This document shows, piece by piece, positions 9,829 through 18,253 of a DNA stretch of 64,000 nt (position 1 is the stretch's first letter; each line of letters opens with the position of its first letter). Location: contig NZ_MPHJ01000008.1 of the NCBI RefSeq assembly GCF_001957125.1, positions 137,606-201,605 on the forward strand, given 5' to 3'. A model generated the notes under the pieces. It did not search any database, was not told the origin of the DNA, and saw nothing but the letters and a program-made list of their open reading frames with translations. The stretch is from Shewanella sp. UCD-KL12 (lineage in GTDB: Bacteria; Pseudomonadota; Gammaproteobacteria; Enterobacterales; Shewanellaceae). The position numbers and the translations under genes are program-made.

Positions 9829-9858
9829 AAGCCCTTGTCGAAAGACAAGGGCTTTTTT
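9829..9858 (+). terminator. Rho-independent terminator of the tRNA-Asp operon
   Basis: 11-bp perfect stem (9829-9839 and 9844-9854) with a GAAA tetraloop and T6 run, eight nt after the second CCA. Confidence 0.95.
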
Positions 9859-9968
9859 GTATCTGCAATATGTGTAGCCTAGGGCTAGTTGCAAAAATCT
9901 TCAATTCGCGCTTTCTCCTTTCAAAGATCTGTTACCTATACTGATAACATTATTGAAAGGATATTCTT

Positions 9969-11819
9969 ATGGTTGAGCAGATCACTGCTATGCTGGGTTT
10001 ACTCGGCGTTCTGTCATTACTGTGCCAATGGTTAGGTTGGAAGTTACGCCTGCCTGCAATTTTACCGCTACTTTTATGCGGATTAATATTAGGTCCAGGT
10101 CTTAATATTCTTAACCCAGATGCAATTTTTGGTGATCTGCTTTTTCCTATCATCTCTTTAGGTGTTGCCATCATTTTGTTTGAAGGGGCTTTAACGCTTA
10201 ATTTTTCTGAAATAAAAGATCATGGCCGTATGGTGACTAACCTTGTCACGATAGGCACTGTCATTACTTGGGTATGTATCTCGACAGCAACACATTTTCT
10301 CATTGGTTTTCAGTGGGAAGTCGCGATGCTATTTGGCGCATTAGTTGTCGTAACTGGCCCAACGGTTATTGTTCCTATGCTAAGAAGTGTGAAACCTAAG
10401 TCAGAACTTGCACGGATTTTGCGCTGGGAAGGGATAGTGATAGATCCGATTGGTGCGTTGCTTGCGGTATTAGTTTTTGAATATATAGCCGTTGCGGCAG
10501 ATCCGACAGAGCATGTTTTGTATGCTTTAGGCTATATGTTAGGTATCGGTTTAGGGCTTGGCGCGATAACAGGTTACCTACTCGGTATCATTATCAAAAG
10601 ACATCTTCTACCTCATTATTTAAAGAATGCCGGTGTACTCACCATTATGTTAGGTGTGTTTGTGGCTTCGAATCTTTTACAGGAAGAATCAGGCTTATTG
10701 ACGGTGACTGTAATGGGGATAGTACTTGCGAATATGCGGGGCATTGATATCGCAGATATTATCGAGTTTAAAGAAACGCTTACTGTATTGTTAATCTCTG
10801 CACTTTTCATTTTATTGGCTGCACGACTCGATTCCTCTGCATTACTCGATCTTGGCTGGGGAGGGTTTGGCTTGCTCTGTATTGTGATGTTTATTGCTAG
10901 ACCGCTCAGCGTGTGGGTATGCGGAATAGGTACTTCATTGAGACGTAATGATAAATGGTTTTTAAGCTGGGTGGCGCCAAGAGGCATAGTGGCCGCGGCA
11001 GTGTCGTCATTATTTGCAATAAAGCTGGAGAATCTAGGGGTGCAAGGTGCGGGCTTGATTGTGCCATTGGTCTTTTTGATCATCATAGGAACGGTTGTTA
11101 TCCAAAGTCTAACTGCAGGTGCATGGGCTAGGTTTTTGAATGTTAATGCTGGCTCTGCACAAGGCTTGCTAATATTTGGCGCTTCACATTTTTCTAGAGA
11201 ATTAGCTAAAGTACTAAGGTCTAAAAATATCACCGTGCAATTAGCCGACAATAACTGGGACAGTATTCGACTAGCAAGAATGGATAATATTCCCGTTTAT
11301 TTTGGTAACCCGACATCGGAGCATGCTGGGAATTTCCTTGATATGACAGGTATAGGGCGGTTATTAGTATTATCACCTTATAGGCAACTTAACCCTCTGG
11401 TCTGTTTTCACTTTCAAGATCTGTTGGGAACTAAAAAAGTCTTTGGCCTTAATAACAATGAGGGGAGCAGTGCAAGGCATCAATTATCTGAAAGCTATCT
11501 AGAGAGAATGTGTTTATTTGGTGAGTCAGTTACCTATGCAAAATTAGCCAGTTTAATGTCAAAAGGGGCAGTTATTAAAAGTACCAATATCACCGACAGC
11601 TTTAGCTTTGATGATTTTGTTGCACGCTACGGCGAGTGTGCAATGCCGTTAGTCTACTTAGCTAATGGAAAAGTAAATATTTTTACAGGAGACATTGCTA
11701 AGTTGGTGAGCGGTATTGAGTTAATAAGTTTATTGCCACTAGAGGCGCAGACATTGGCAAAAGAGCATGATCTTGCTCATCAAGTATCCAGTGAGGCAAT
11801 GACTAAAGAAGAAGCCTAA
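9969..11819 (+). CDS. CPA1-family cation:proton antiporter (NhaP-like) with C-terminal RCK/TrkA-N-like domain
   Basis: 616 residues. About 12 transmembrane helices cover residues 1-390, with FEGALTLNF and VVVTGPTVIVPML in the ion-binding core and a conserved WVAPRGIVAAAVSSLFA segment, as in NhaP Na+/H+ or K+/H+ exchangers. The cytoplasmic part (about 395-600) starts as a Rossmann fold (LLIFGASHFSRELAKVLR), resembling the nucleotide-binding TrkA-N/RCK domain that gates potassium efflux and antiport systems. Ribosome binding site AAGGA precedes ATG 9969. Monocistronic between two terminators. Cation specificity cannot be read from sequence. Confidence 0.9.
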   Translation: MVEQITAMLGLLGVLSLLCQWLGWKLRLPAILPLLLCGLILGPGLNILNPDAIFGDLLFPIISLGVAIILFEGALTLNFSEIKDHGRMVTNLVTIGTVITWVCISTATHFLIGFQWEVAMLFGALVVVTGPTVIVPMLRSVKPKSELARILRWEGIVIDPIGALLAVLVFEYIAVAADPTEHVLYALGYMLGIGLGLGAITGYLLGIIIKRHLLPHYLKNAGVLTIMLGVFVASNLLQEESGLLTVTVMGIVLANMRGIDIADIIEFKETLTVLLISALFILLAARLDSSALLDLGWGGFGLLCIVMFIARPLSVWVCGIGTSLRRNDKWFLSWVAPRGIVAAAVSSLFAIKLENLGVQGAGLIVPLVFLIIIGTVVIQSLTAGAWARFLNVNAGSAQGLLIFGASHFSRELAKVLRSKNITVQLADNNWDSIRLARMDNIPVYFGNPTSEHAGNFLDMTGIGRLLVLSPYRQLNPLVCFHFQDLLGTKKVFGLNNNEGSSARHQLSESYLERMCLFGESVTYAKLASLMSKGAVIKSTNITDSFSFDDFVARYGECAMPLVYLANGKVNIFTGDIAKLVSGIELISLLPLEAQTLAKEHDLAHQVSSEAMTKEEA

Positions 11820-11891
11820 AGAGTAGTATTGGCCGAGTGATTAAACTTATCGGGCATTAGCCAGCGTTCCCTCTTTATTAATGACATTAAA

Positions 11892-11919
11892 AAAGGAGGC
11901 TTTCGCCTCCTTTATCTTA
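11892..11919. terminator. Bidirectional rho-independent terminator
   Basis: AAAGGAGGC (11892-11900), TTTC loop, GCCTCCTTT (11905-11913), with A-run and T-rich flanks. It sits between the convergent antiporter and fadE genes. Confidence 0.8.
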
Positions 11920-11989
11920 TCTAAAGCCTGAGCCTATTGGCTTCAATACTGTGCATCAAGGCCATGGTGATTAACCAAGACCTGTACTG

Positions 11990-14437
11990 CTAAGCAGCTT
12001 GTTCGTGCTTTCGACTGCTTACCTCTACAGCTTTTAGCTCATCAGAGTCAAAGTCATCAACATTAATGCTCTTTAGTCGACCGATTTCGGCGCGTTTAAG
12101 AAGATCAACTTCGGCATCTGAAAGGATACCCAGAGATACTCCCTCTTCGGCGAGCTTATCTAACCAAATAAAAGGTAAGCGCTTGCCTGCAGCTTTACAG
12201 ATCTTTTCATGAAGAGGTTCACAAGCAAGAATGTCCTTGAACGTTTGCTCTTGAACACCTACAGGGTTGTTCTCGCAAGGTGTCCAGAATTGGCCTTGAC
12301 CTAATCGCTCACGGCTAGAACAAGGCGTTTGCATTATCTTTGCGACCTTATGATCTAAGACGTCACTCGGGCGCTTGATAGGGCGTCCAAAGGGAAAGAT
12401 AACCGCGCGCAATACAAAACCTAACCCCATAGGGAAGTTGTCTAGTAGATCATCAAGTGAGTCCTGTAACTTGTAGAGTGAATCTTCAGCTGCCCACTGT
12501 ACTAGTGCTAGATCTTCACTTTGTCGACCTTCATCTTGATAGCGTTTTAGCGTCGCTGATGTCAGATAGAGTTGACTGAGTAGATCACCAAGTCTTGCTG
12601 AAACTCGCTCTTTACGCTTAAGACCGCCTCCTAGTGTTGCCATCGCAAGATCTGAAAGCAAAGCTAAGTTAGCGCTAAAGCGATTCATATGTTGGTAGTA
12701 GCGCTTGGTTTTATCTGAATAAGGGCTATTAGAGAATCGACTCGATGTTAATCCAAGCCAAAAGCTTCGCACTAAGTTACTGGTTGTAAAGCCAATGTGA
12801 CCAAATAAGGCTGAATCAAAATTACTTAAACCGCGATGATTATCGGTATCAAATGCTGATTCCATCTCTGCTATGACATAGGGATGACAGCGGATGGCAC
12901 CTTGACCATAGATGATCATAGAACGGGTGAGTATGTTTGCTCCCTCTACAGTAATAGCAATAGGAGCGGCTTGATAACCACGGCCTAGATAGTTATTGGG
13001 TCCTAAACAGACACCTTTACCACCATGAATATCCATAGCGTCAATAACACACTTTTGCATTCTGTCGGTAAGGTGAAACTTTACGATTGCAGAGATAACA
13101 GAAGGCTTTTCACCTAGGTCGATACCTGTCGTAGTCAAGCTAGTCACAGCATCCATTAAGTAGGCATTACCACCAATTCGCGCCATCGGCTCTTCGATAC
13201 CTTCAAGCTTACCAATTGGTAATTTAAATTGACGGCGGATCCTTGCATAGGCTCCAGTTGCGACTGCCGCAGTTTTGATACCACCTGCAGAGTTTGATGG
13301 TAAGGTAATACCACGTCCAACGGATAAACATTCAACCAGCATACGCCAGCCTTGCCCCGCCATTTCTGGTCCGCCAATAATAAAGCTAAGAGGAACAAAA
13401 ACTTCGTTACCTTTTGTTGGACCGTTTTGGAACATACAATTAAGCGGAAAATGACGACGACCGGTTTCAACACCCTCTATATCTGTAGGGATAAGCGCAC
13501 AGGTAATACCCAGCTCCTCTTTATCGCCTAATAGCTTATTAGGATCTCGCAGTTTAAATGCTAGGCCTAAAACAGTAGCTACTGGCGCTAAGGTGATATA
13601 TCGCTTGTTCCAGGTCAATTTCATCCCGAGAACTTCTTCACCTTCCCATTGACCTTTACATACAATACCAAAGTCAGGTATTGCACCAGCATCACTGCCC
13701 GCTTCAGGGCTTGTTAGTGCAAAGCAGGGGACTTCAAGACCTTTAGCAAGTCTAGGCAGGTAATGATCTTGCTGTGCCTCTGTACCATAATGTTGTAGTA
13801 ATTCACCTGGGCCTAATGAATTAGGTACACCAACAGTCGATGCTAATTCACTACTGACACCGGCAAGCTTTTGCAGTACACGTGATTGAGCGTAGGCTGA
13901 ATACTCTAGACCGCCGTACTTCTTTTTAATGATCATCGCGAAGAAGCCATGATCTTTAAGGTATTGCCAAATTTCTGGAGGGAGATCACCGAGTTGATGA
14001 GACACCTGATGCTGACTAAGCATTTTACAGGCTTCTTCTACGGGTCCATCAAGAAATGCCTGCTCCTCAGCGCTTAATCGCGCGACAGGGTAATTATGCA
14101 GCTTTTTCCAGTCTGGGTTTCCTGCAAAAAGATCCGCTTCCCACCAAGTGGTTCCTGCTTCAATCGCTTCTTTTTCAGTAGAAGACATTTCAGGCATGAT
14201 CCCACGATAAAGCTTTAGTAACGGCTTAGTAATAAAGCTTTTTCTAAATGCATTAATATTGAGTGGCAAAGCAATTGCCAAGAAGATGAGCCACACTAGG
14301 GGACTGACAACTTCGAGTACTGAGCCCACCGCTATAACTGCTGCAACGGCGATGCTGGAGCTAAGCAAAGATACTCTCATGTAGGCAAATGTGCCTATGA
14401 CAAAAAGAAACGCGATTATCCATAGTAGGGTTGTCAC
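11990..14437 (-). CDS. fadE: Acyl-CoA dehydrogenase FadE
   Basis: First step of fatty acid beta-oxidation: FAD-dependent conversion of acyl-CoA to trans-2-enoyl-CoA. The roughly 815 residues match the large E. coli FadE throughout, including two N-terminal membrane segments (about 1-70), [37 protein letters not shown] and [20 protein letters not shown]. The start is placed at a GTG (14437): AAGGAG at 14445-14450 is 7 nt from it but only 1 nt from the ATG at 14443. A PsrA-like operator lies upstream at 14577-14590. Monocistronic. Confidence 0.95.
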   Translation of the reverse strand: MTTLLWIIAFLFVIGTFAYMRVSLLSSSIAVAAVIAVGSVLEVVSPLVWLIFLAIALPLNINAFRKSFITKPLLKLYRGIMPEMSSTEKEAIEAGTTWWEADLFAGNPDWKKLHNYPVARLSAEEQAFLDGPVEEACKMLSQHQVSHQLGDLPPEIWQYLKDHGFFAMIIKKKYGGLEYSAYAQSRVLQKLAGVSSELASTVGVPNSLGPGELLQHYGTEAQQDHYLPRLAKGLEVPCFALTSPEAGSDAGAIPDFGIVCKGQWEGEEVLGMKLTWNKRYITLAPVATVLGLAFKLRDPNKLLGDKEELGITCALIPTDIEGVETGRRHFPLNCMFQNGPTKGNEVFVPLSFIIGGPEMAGQGWRMLVECLSVGRGITLPSNSAGGIKTAAVATGAYARIRRQFKLPIGKLEGIEEPMARIGGNAYLMDAVTSLTTTGIDLGEKPSVISAIVKFHLTDRMQKCVIDAMDIHGGKGVCLGPNNYLGRGYQAAPIAITVEGANILTRSMIIYGQGAIRCHPYVIAEMESAFDTDNHRGLSNFDSALFGHIGFTTSNLVRSFWLGLTSSRFSNSPYSDKTKRYYQHMNRFSANLALLSDLAMATLGGGLKRKERVSARLGDLLSQLYLTSATLKRYQDEGRQSEDLALVQWAAEDSLYKLQDSLDDLLDNFPMGLGFVLRAVIFPFGRPIKRPSDVLDHKVAKIMQTPCSSRERLGQGQFWTPCENNPVGVQEQTFKDILACEPLHEKICKAAGKRLPFIWLDKLAEEGVSLGILSDAEVDLLKRAEIGRLKSINVDDFDSDELKAVEVSSRKHEQAA

Positions 14438-14576
14438 TGTCATTCTCCTTAAATGCGACCTAATTTTTGACCTAAAGTCAGTATTTTTTGACGATCATTA
14501 TCACAATTATAGGTTGTGGTCTGACCTGTGTCGCATAAAATTTAAACCTATGTGAAATTTAATACAAGTATTATTT

Positions 14577-14590
14577 CAAACAAACGTTTA
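14577..14590. promoter_or_regulatory. Candidate PsrA operator
   Basis: CAAAC-AAAC-GTTTA fits the reported PsrA pattern (C/G)AAAC-N2-4-GTTT(G/C) except for the last base. It lies 140 nt upstream of fadE and 100 nt upstream of the divergent amidotransferase gene. PsrA is the TetR-family fatty acid degradation regulator in Shewanella and Pseudomonas, which makes fadE a sensible target. Assigned by eye only. Confidence 0.5.
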
Positions 14591-14689
14591 ATAAAATGGA
14601 TTTAGGTCATAAACTACTTTTCTAATCATATGGTTAAAATTAAGTTAGAATAGATTATCTAACGAGTAGTAATTTAAAAGGTTAAATGA

Positions 14690-15493
14690 ATGTGCGAACT
14701 CCTAGCCATGAGTGCTAATGTGCCTACAGATATTGTTTTTAGTTTTACAGGCTTAGCTCAAAGAGGTGGTGTGACAGGACCCCATGTTGATGGTTGGGGG
14801 ATCACCTTCTATGAGGGTAAAGGGAGCAGAACATTTAAAGATGCCCGTCCAAGCAGTGAATCTCATATTGCTGAACTCATACAAAGTTACCCTATCAAAA
14901 GCGAAGTGGTAGTGAGTCACATACGCCAGGCAAATCGTGGCTGTGTATCCTTAGAAAATACGCATCCATTTACCCGTGAACTATGGGGCCGCTATTGGAC
15001 ATATGCCCATAATGGCCAACTCAGCGACTACCAAGAGAAATTTGTCGTCTCTAAATTTCAGCCTGTTGGAGATACCGATAGTGAATTAGCATTTTGTTGG
15101 TTGCTTGAGCAGGTTGTGAAGCAGTTTGGCGAGCAAGAGCCAGATAACATTGTAGAGGTTTATCAGTTTATTGCTCAATTAGCGGATGAGGTGAGAGCCT
15201 TAGGTGTGTTTAATATGATCCTCACCGACGGGGATAACTTGATGAGCTACTGTAGCAATAACTTGTGTTATATCACTCGAAAAGCCCCATTTGGTGAGGC
15301 TAAGCTGATTGATACTGATGTTGTTATTGATTTCAAAAAAGAGACAACCCCTGAAGATATTGTGACCGTAATCGCGACAAGGCCCCTTACAAAAAATGAA
15401 AGTTGGCATATCCTAGCTGCCGGAGACTGGAAGCTTTTTCATAAGGGGGAATTGATAATGAGTGAATCTAATGAGGCTAAGGTGCCAGTCTAG
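14690..15493 (+). CDS. yafJ: Class II glutamine amidotransferase, YafJ family
   Basis: 267 residues with an N-terminal nucleophile fold: after Met removal Cys2 (MCELLAMS) is the catalytic nucleophile. VVSHIRQANRG, ENTHPF and YAHNGQL are the conserved glutaminase segments. It consists of a glutaminase domain alone, with no synthase or phosphoribosyltransferase domain, so the acceptor for the released ammonia is unknown. fadE and yafJ are also near one another in E. coli. Divergent from fadE; the spacer holds the PsrA-like site. Followed by a small terminator. Confidence 0.88.
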   Translation: MCELLAMSANVPTDIVFSFTGLAQRGGVTGPHVDGWGITFYEGKGSRTFKDARPSSESHIAELIQSYPIKSEVVVSHIRQANRGCVSLENTHPFTRELWGRYWTYAHNGQLSDYQEKFVVSKFQPVGDTDSELAFCWLLEQVVKQFGEQEPDNIVEVYQFIAQLADEVRALGVFNMILTDGDNLMSYCSNNLCYITRKAPFGEAKLIDTDVVIDFKKETTPEDIVTVIATRPLTKNESWHILAAGDWKLFHKGELIMSESNEAKVPV

Positions 15494-15523
15494 TTAATTT
15501 GGACTAAGCGCTTGGGTGTGATG

Positions 15524-15547
15524 AGGAGCTGAATATAAGCTCCTTTT
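15524..15547 (+). terminator. Probable rho-independent terminator
   Basis: AGGAGCT (15524-15530), 7-nt loop, AGCTCCT (15538-15544) followed by T's. It ends the yafJ transcript. Confidence 0.65.
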
Positions 15548-15576
15548 ACGTATTGATATAATCGATACACACTCTT

Positions 15577-16344
15577 TTACGGTTGTATATTGACGGCGGG
15601 CTTGAGCTCTTCATGCTTTACGGTTTGTTGAGTAGGCGAAAAATGATAGTTCAGTAGTTTTATATCGAGCTGTTTACTGCCTTTTTCAAAGTGGGTTAAA
15701 CGTACTGGTAGATAGGCGAGATCGGGTGCCATCCAAAAAAAGGTTTGTCTTTTACTACTGTCTCTGACCACCTCAATCTTGATTGTTTCATAGCTCCCAC
15801 TGTCAATATTCATCCGCTCTTTACCTATGACTTTAAAATCGTACTCATCGACTTCTCCCTCTTTAACCATGGCATAATGGAAGGCCTTCTTCCCTTCAAC
15901 CATATCAAGCCTAAATTGTAATTGCGCCATTAATGGGTCATAAAGAATGTCGGTGTATTCAAGTTTTGAGCGTTCATCTTTATAACGACTGTGTACAACT
16001 CCTTGCCCTTTTGCAAAAGCAGCTTGCTCTTGAAAACTTGGGCCCGTTCCCTTTCTGTTATGGGTATAACGCATAGGGGTCAATTGTCCACCGTCTAAAG
16101 TGAAGTCACTGCGTATATTTCTACGGTCAGATAAGACAAGTAAGCTTACATCGCTATCGAATCGGTAATGGTATAGATTACCTTCAGCTTGTGGTAACTG
16201 ATAGCGCGCCTTACCCAACTCAATACTGCCATAATTCACTTGGTATTCAGCTGTATGAGGGGTTAGCGGGGTAGGGGTTGCCGCTACCGAAAAGCTAAAT
16301 AATACAATACTGGTTGCTAACACTAAACGCTTACCTATCGACAA
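15577..16344 (-). CDS. DUF3108 domain-containing exported protein
   Basis: 255 residues with a signal peptide (VLATSIVLFSFSVAA) and a beta-rich body, EYQVNYGSIELGKARYQL through FFWMAPDLAYLPVRL, which I recognise as DUF3108. The family is periplasmic or outer-membrane-facing and functionally uncharacterised. The start is a TTG at 16344, supported by AGGA seven nt upstream; no ATG fits the signal peptide. Stands alone, convergent with yafJ. Confidence 0.75.
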   Translation of the reverse strand: MSIGKRLVLATSIVLFSFSVAATPTPLTPHTAEYQVNYGSIELGKARYQLPQAEGNLYHYRFDSDVSLLVLSDRRNIRSDFTLDGGQLTPMRYTHNRKGTGPSFQEQAAFAKGQGVVHSRYKDERSKLEYTDILYDPLMAQLQFRLDMVEGKKAFHYAMVKEGEVDEYDFKVIGKERMNIDSGSYETIKIEVVRDSSKRQTFFWMAPDLAYLPVRLTHFEKGSKQLDIKLLNYHFSPTQQTVKHEELKPAVNIQP

Positions 16345-16523
16345 TGAATTATCCTTCTTAACTATTTTTCTTGATGGCTATGCTGACGATTTAACTCAAT
16401 ATATGTGAACAACATAAGGTTAATAATAGGCAATCTTATCAACTCATGTATGAGTTAATAAGTGGCTAAAGACATAATGTCAGACACTAAATCTAGGCTT
16501 TGGTTCACACAGTACCTGTTTCG

Positions 16524-16880
16524 TTAAAACGGCAATTGGAGTACTAATGTTGCCATATCAGGCTTCCATTCAAATTCAGAAAGTATGACTTTTCCGCTGT
16601 TTACTTCAACACCTTCAAGCCTTAGCAGTTCAGTTTGAGTGTGAAAAGGTTGCGTGTTTTGTTTGAATGAAATTTTTCCTTGGCTATTGATCACTCTGTG
16701 CCAAGGTAAGTTTAATGTCTCGGGTGCTAATTTTAATGCTTTAGAGACATAACGGGCACGACCGGGTAAACCAGCTAAGTCGGCGACCTTGCCATAGGAG
16801 CTTACGCTCCCTGTTGGGATCATCCCGACAATTAACCAGATTTTCTCCATCGGCGACATCTTTGACGCTGTTGAATTCAT
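16524..16880 (-). CDS. atl: Alkyltransferase-like protein (MGMT family, no acceptor cysteine)
   Basis: 118 residues covering only the DNA-binding domain of O6-alkylguanine-DNA alkyltransferase. GSVSSYGKVADLAGLPGRARYVSKAL is the recognition region with the arginine finger, and the active site reads PWHRVI, with Trp in place of the alkyl-accepting Cys of PCHRV. ATL proteins such as E. coli YbaZ bind O6-alkylguanine without repairing it and hand the lesion to nucleotide excision repair. AGG precedes ATG 16880. Monocistronic. Confidence 0.9.
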   Translation of the reverse strand: MNSTASKMSPMEKIWLIVGMIPTGSVSSYGKVADLAGLPGRARYVSKALKLAPETLNLPWHRVINSQGKISFKQNTQPFHTQTELLRLEGVEVNSGKVILSEFEWKPDMATLVLQLPF

Positions 16881-17144
16881 AAGGTTACCTGAATAAGGAT
16901 AAACAAAAAACGTATTAAAATTTGTCGAATTTATAAATTAAAAAGTTATCACAATACAAGGTTAAATATCATATCTTTTTAGCTCATTAGTCGCTAGTAA
17001 AACCCATTTTAGGCGCTGTAACTTGATGCATTTGTTGCGTATTACGCATAAAGTTGCAGTCAGATTGTCTGGGTGTAAAAACATGTAAAACACCTTGAAC
17101 TGGCAAGGTGGCATAGCAATAATGCATTTATTTATACGGTATAG

Positions 17145-17849
17145 ATGATGTTTTACTTTACTAATTTATCTCTTAGACACCTCAGTGTTATATCATTAGC
17201 ATCTCTTTCATTACTTTCTCATAATGTTCACGCTCAGCCAACACGCCATATAGCAGACCCGCTTAATTTGACCACAAATTTAGGTTTTGGTTTTGATGCC
17301 GATGTATTAAAAGTCGGTGGCAGGCTAGGGGGAGAAAGTCAGAGCATATCAGTAAACAGCAATTTCTCAGGTGACAAATGGTCACTTGCATATTTGTATG
17401 CGCCTAATGACCCAAAGAGCAATTGGAATATAACTAGCTCTATAAATCGAGGTAAAACTGATACAGAGCAAGGTCGATTTGCACATTATAAATATCAATT
17501 AGGTGTCATAAATGAGTTTAAAGGATGGCTAGAAACTGCTGTATTCACTGAGTTCGCAGCCAATTATTTAGAGGTAAAAGACAGTAGCACTCATAATAGT
17601 TTGGCTGCTAAAGCTAAGGTGTTAATACTCAAGCCATGGAGTGAGCGCTTGTACAATCAGTTTTCCACAGAGCTTGCGGGGGGGATTGATGGCACTGAAC
17701 GTATTGAAACAAAAGTCGGCCTTTCATTGGGGTATAGGATTAGCGAGCAGTGGTCATGGGAGCTAGGTTATCAATACCAAAAGGCAAAAATTGATGGTGT
17801 GGATGATGAGGAGACAAAGTGGTTACTCGGGTTTAAGTCTCAATTTTAA
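17145..17849 (+). CDS. Predicted outer-membrane beta-barrel protein, function unknown
   Basis: 234 residues: signal peptide ending near HNVHAQ, then alternating amphipathic strands (LTTNLGFGFDADVLKVGG, WSLAYLYAP, TKVGLSLGYRISEQWSWELGYQYQ) and a terminal Phe (LGFKSQF), the C-terminal signature recognised by the BAM complex. I do not recognise the family. The strand count suggests a small barrel of 8-10 strands. The weak RBS and AT-rich upstream region give no regulatory clue. A MITE lies directly downstream. Confidence 0.65.
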   Translation: MMFYFTNLSLRHLSVISLASLSLLSHNVHAQPTRHIADPLNLTTNLGFGFDADVLKVGGRLGGESQSISVNSNFSGDKWSLAYLYAPNDPKSNWNITSSINRGKTDTEQGRFAHYKYQLGVINEFKGWLETAVFTEFAANYLEVKDSSTHNSLAAKAKVLILKPWSERLYNQFSTELAGGIDGTERIETKVGLSLGYRISEQWSWELGYQYQKAKIDGVDDEETKWLLGFKSQF

Positions 17850-17887
17850 CGCTTCACCTGTTTACGATCTTGTTGTTCACTTGCTTA

Positions 17888-18200
17888 ATACCAATCAGTA
17901 TAAGAAAGCGATCTACTCAGAGTGCTTTTTTGCAACTAATTCAAGACGAATAGCTGATGGAATGGTTATTCCTTTGTGAAGCTGTTCAACGAAGAAGTAG
18001 GCGGCCAAAAACACTCCTGAAGGCGAGTTTTAGCACTTCATATGCTGTGTTAAAGAGCTAGAACATAGAATAACTATGCGCTTCACTCGTTGCTAGCCAC
18101 ATGGATGTGGTGAATGTCATTAATGCAGGAGCATTTAATGACCTTGCCTCTGAAGCGCTAAACTCTCGCTGAGCGATCTCATCTTTATATTGATTGATAT
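17888..18200. mobile_element. MITE-like element, copy A (with nested insert)
   Basis: 313 bp bounded by 16-bp terminal inverted repeats with two mismatches (ATACCAATCAGTATAA at 17888; complement at 18185-18200). Closely similar over its length to copy B at 49780-50044 except for a 49-bp insertion at 18094-18142; without it the length is 264 bp. No transposase is encoded. It fills the space between the convergent barrel and POT transporter genes. Confidence 0.8.
18094..18142. repeat. Nested palindromic repeat inside MITE copy A
   Basis: About 49 bp present in copy A and absent from copy B. It contains two short hairpins (CCACATGGATGTGG and GTCATTAATGC/GCATTTAATGAC). Boundaries were inferred by comparing the two copies by eye. 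Confidence 0.55.
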
Positions 18201-18253
18201 AAATACTCAATGGCAAAATAGATTGCAGCCATTGAGTTCTGTCACCGCTCGGT

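Noticed and set aside
10616..11251. A 211-codon minus-strand open frame
   Set aside because: It is fully antisense to the antiporter, with no ribosome binding site or family-like composition; an artefact of the coding strand.
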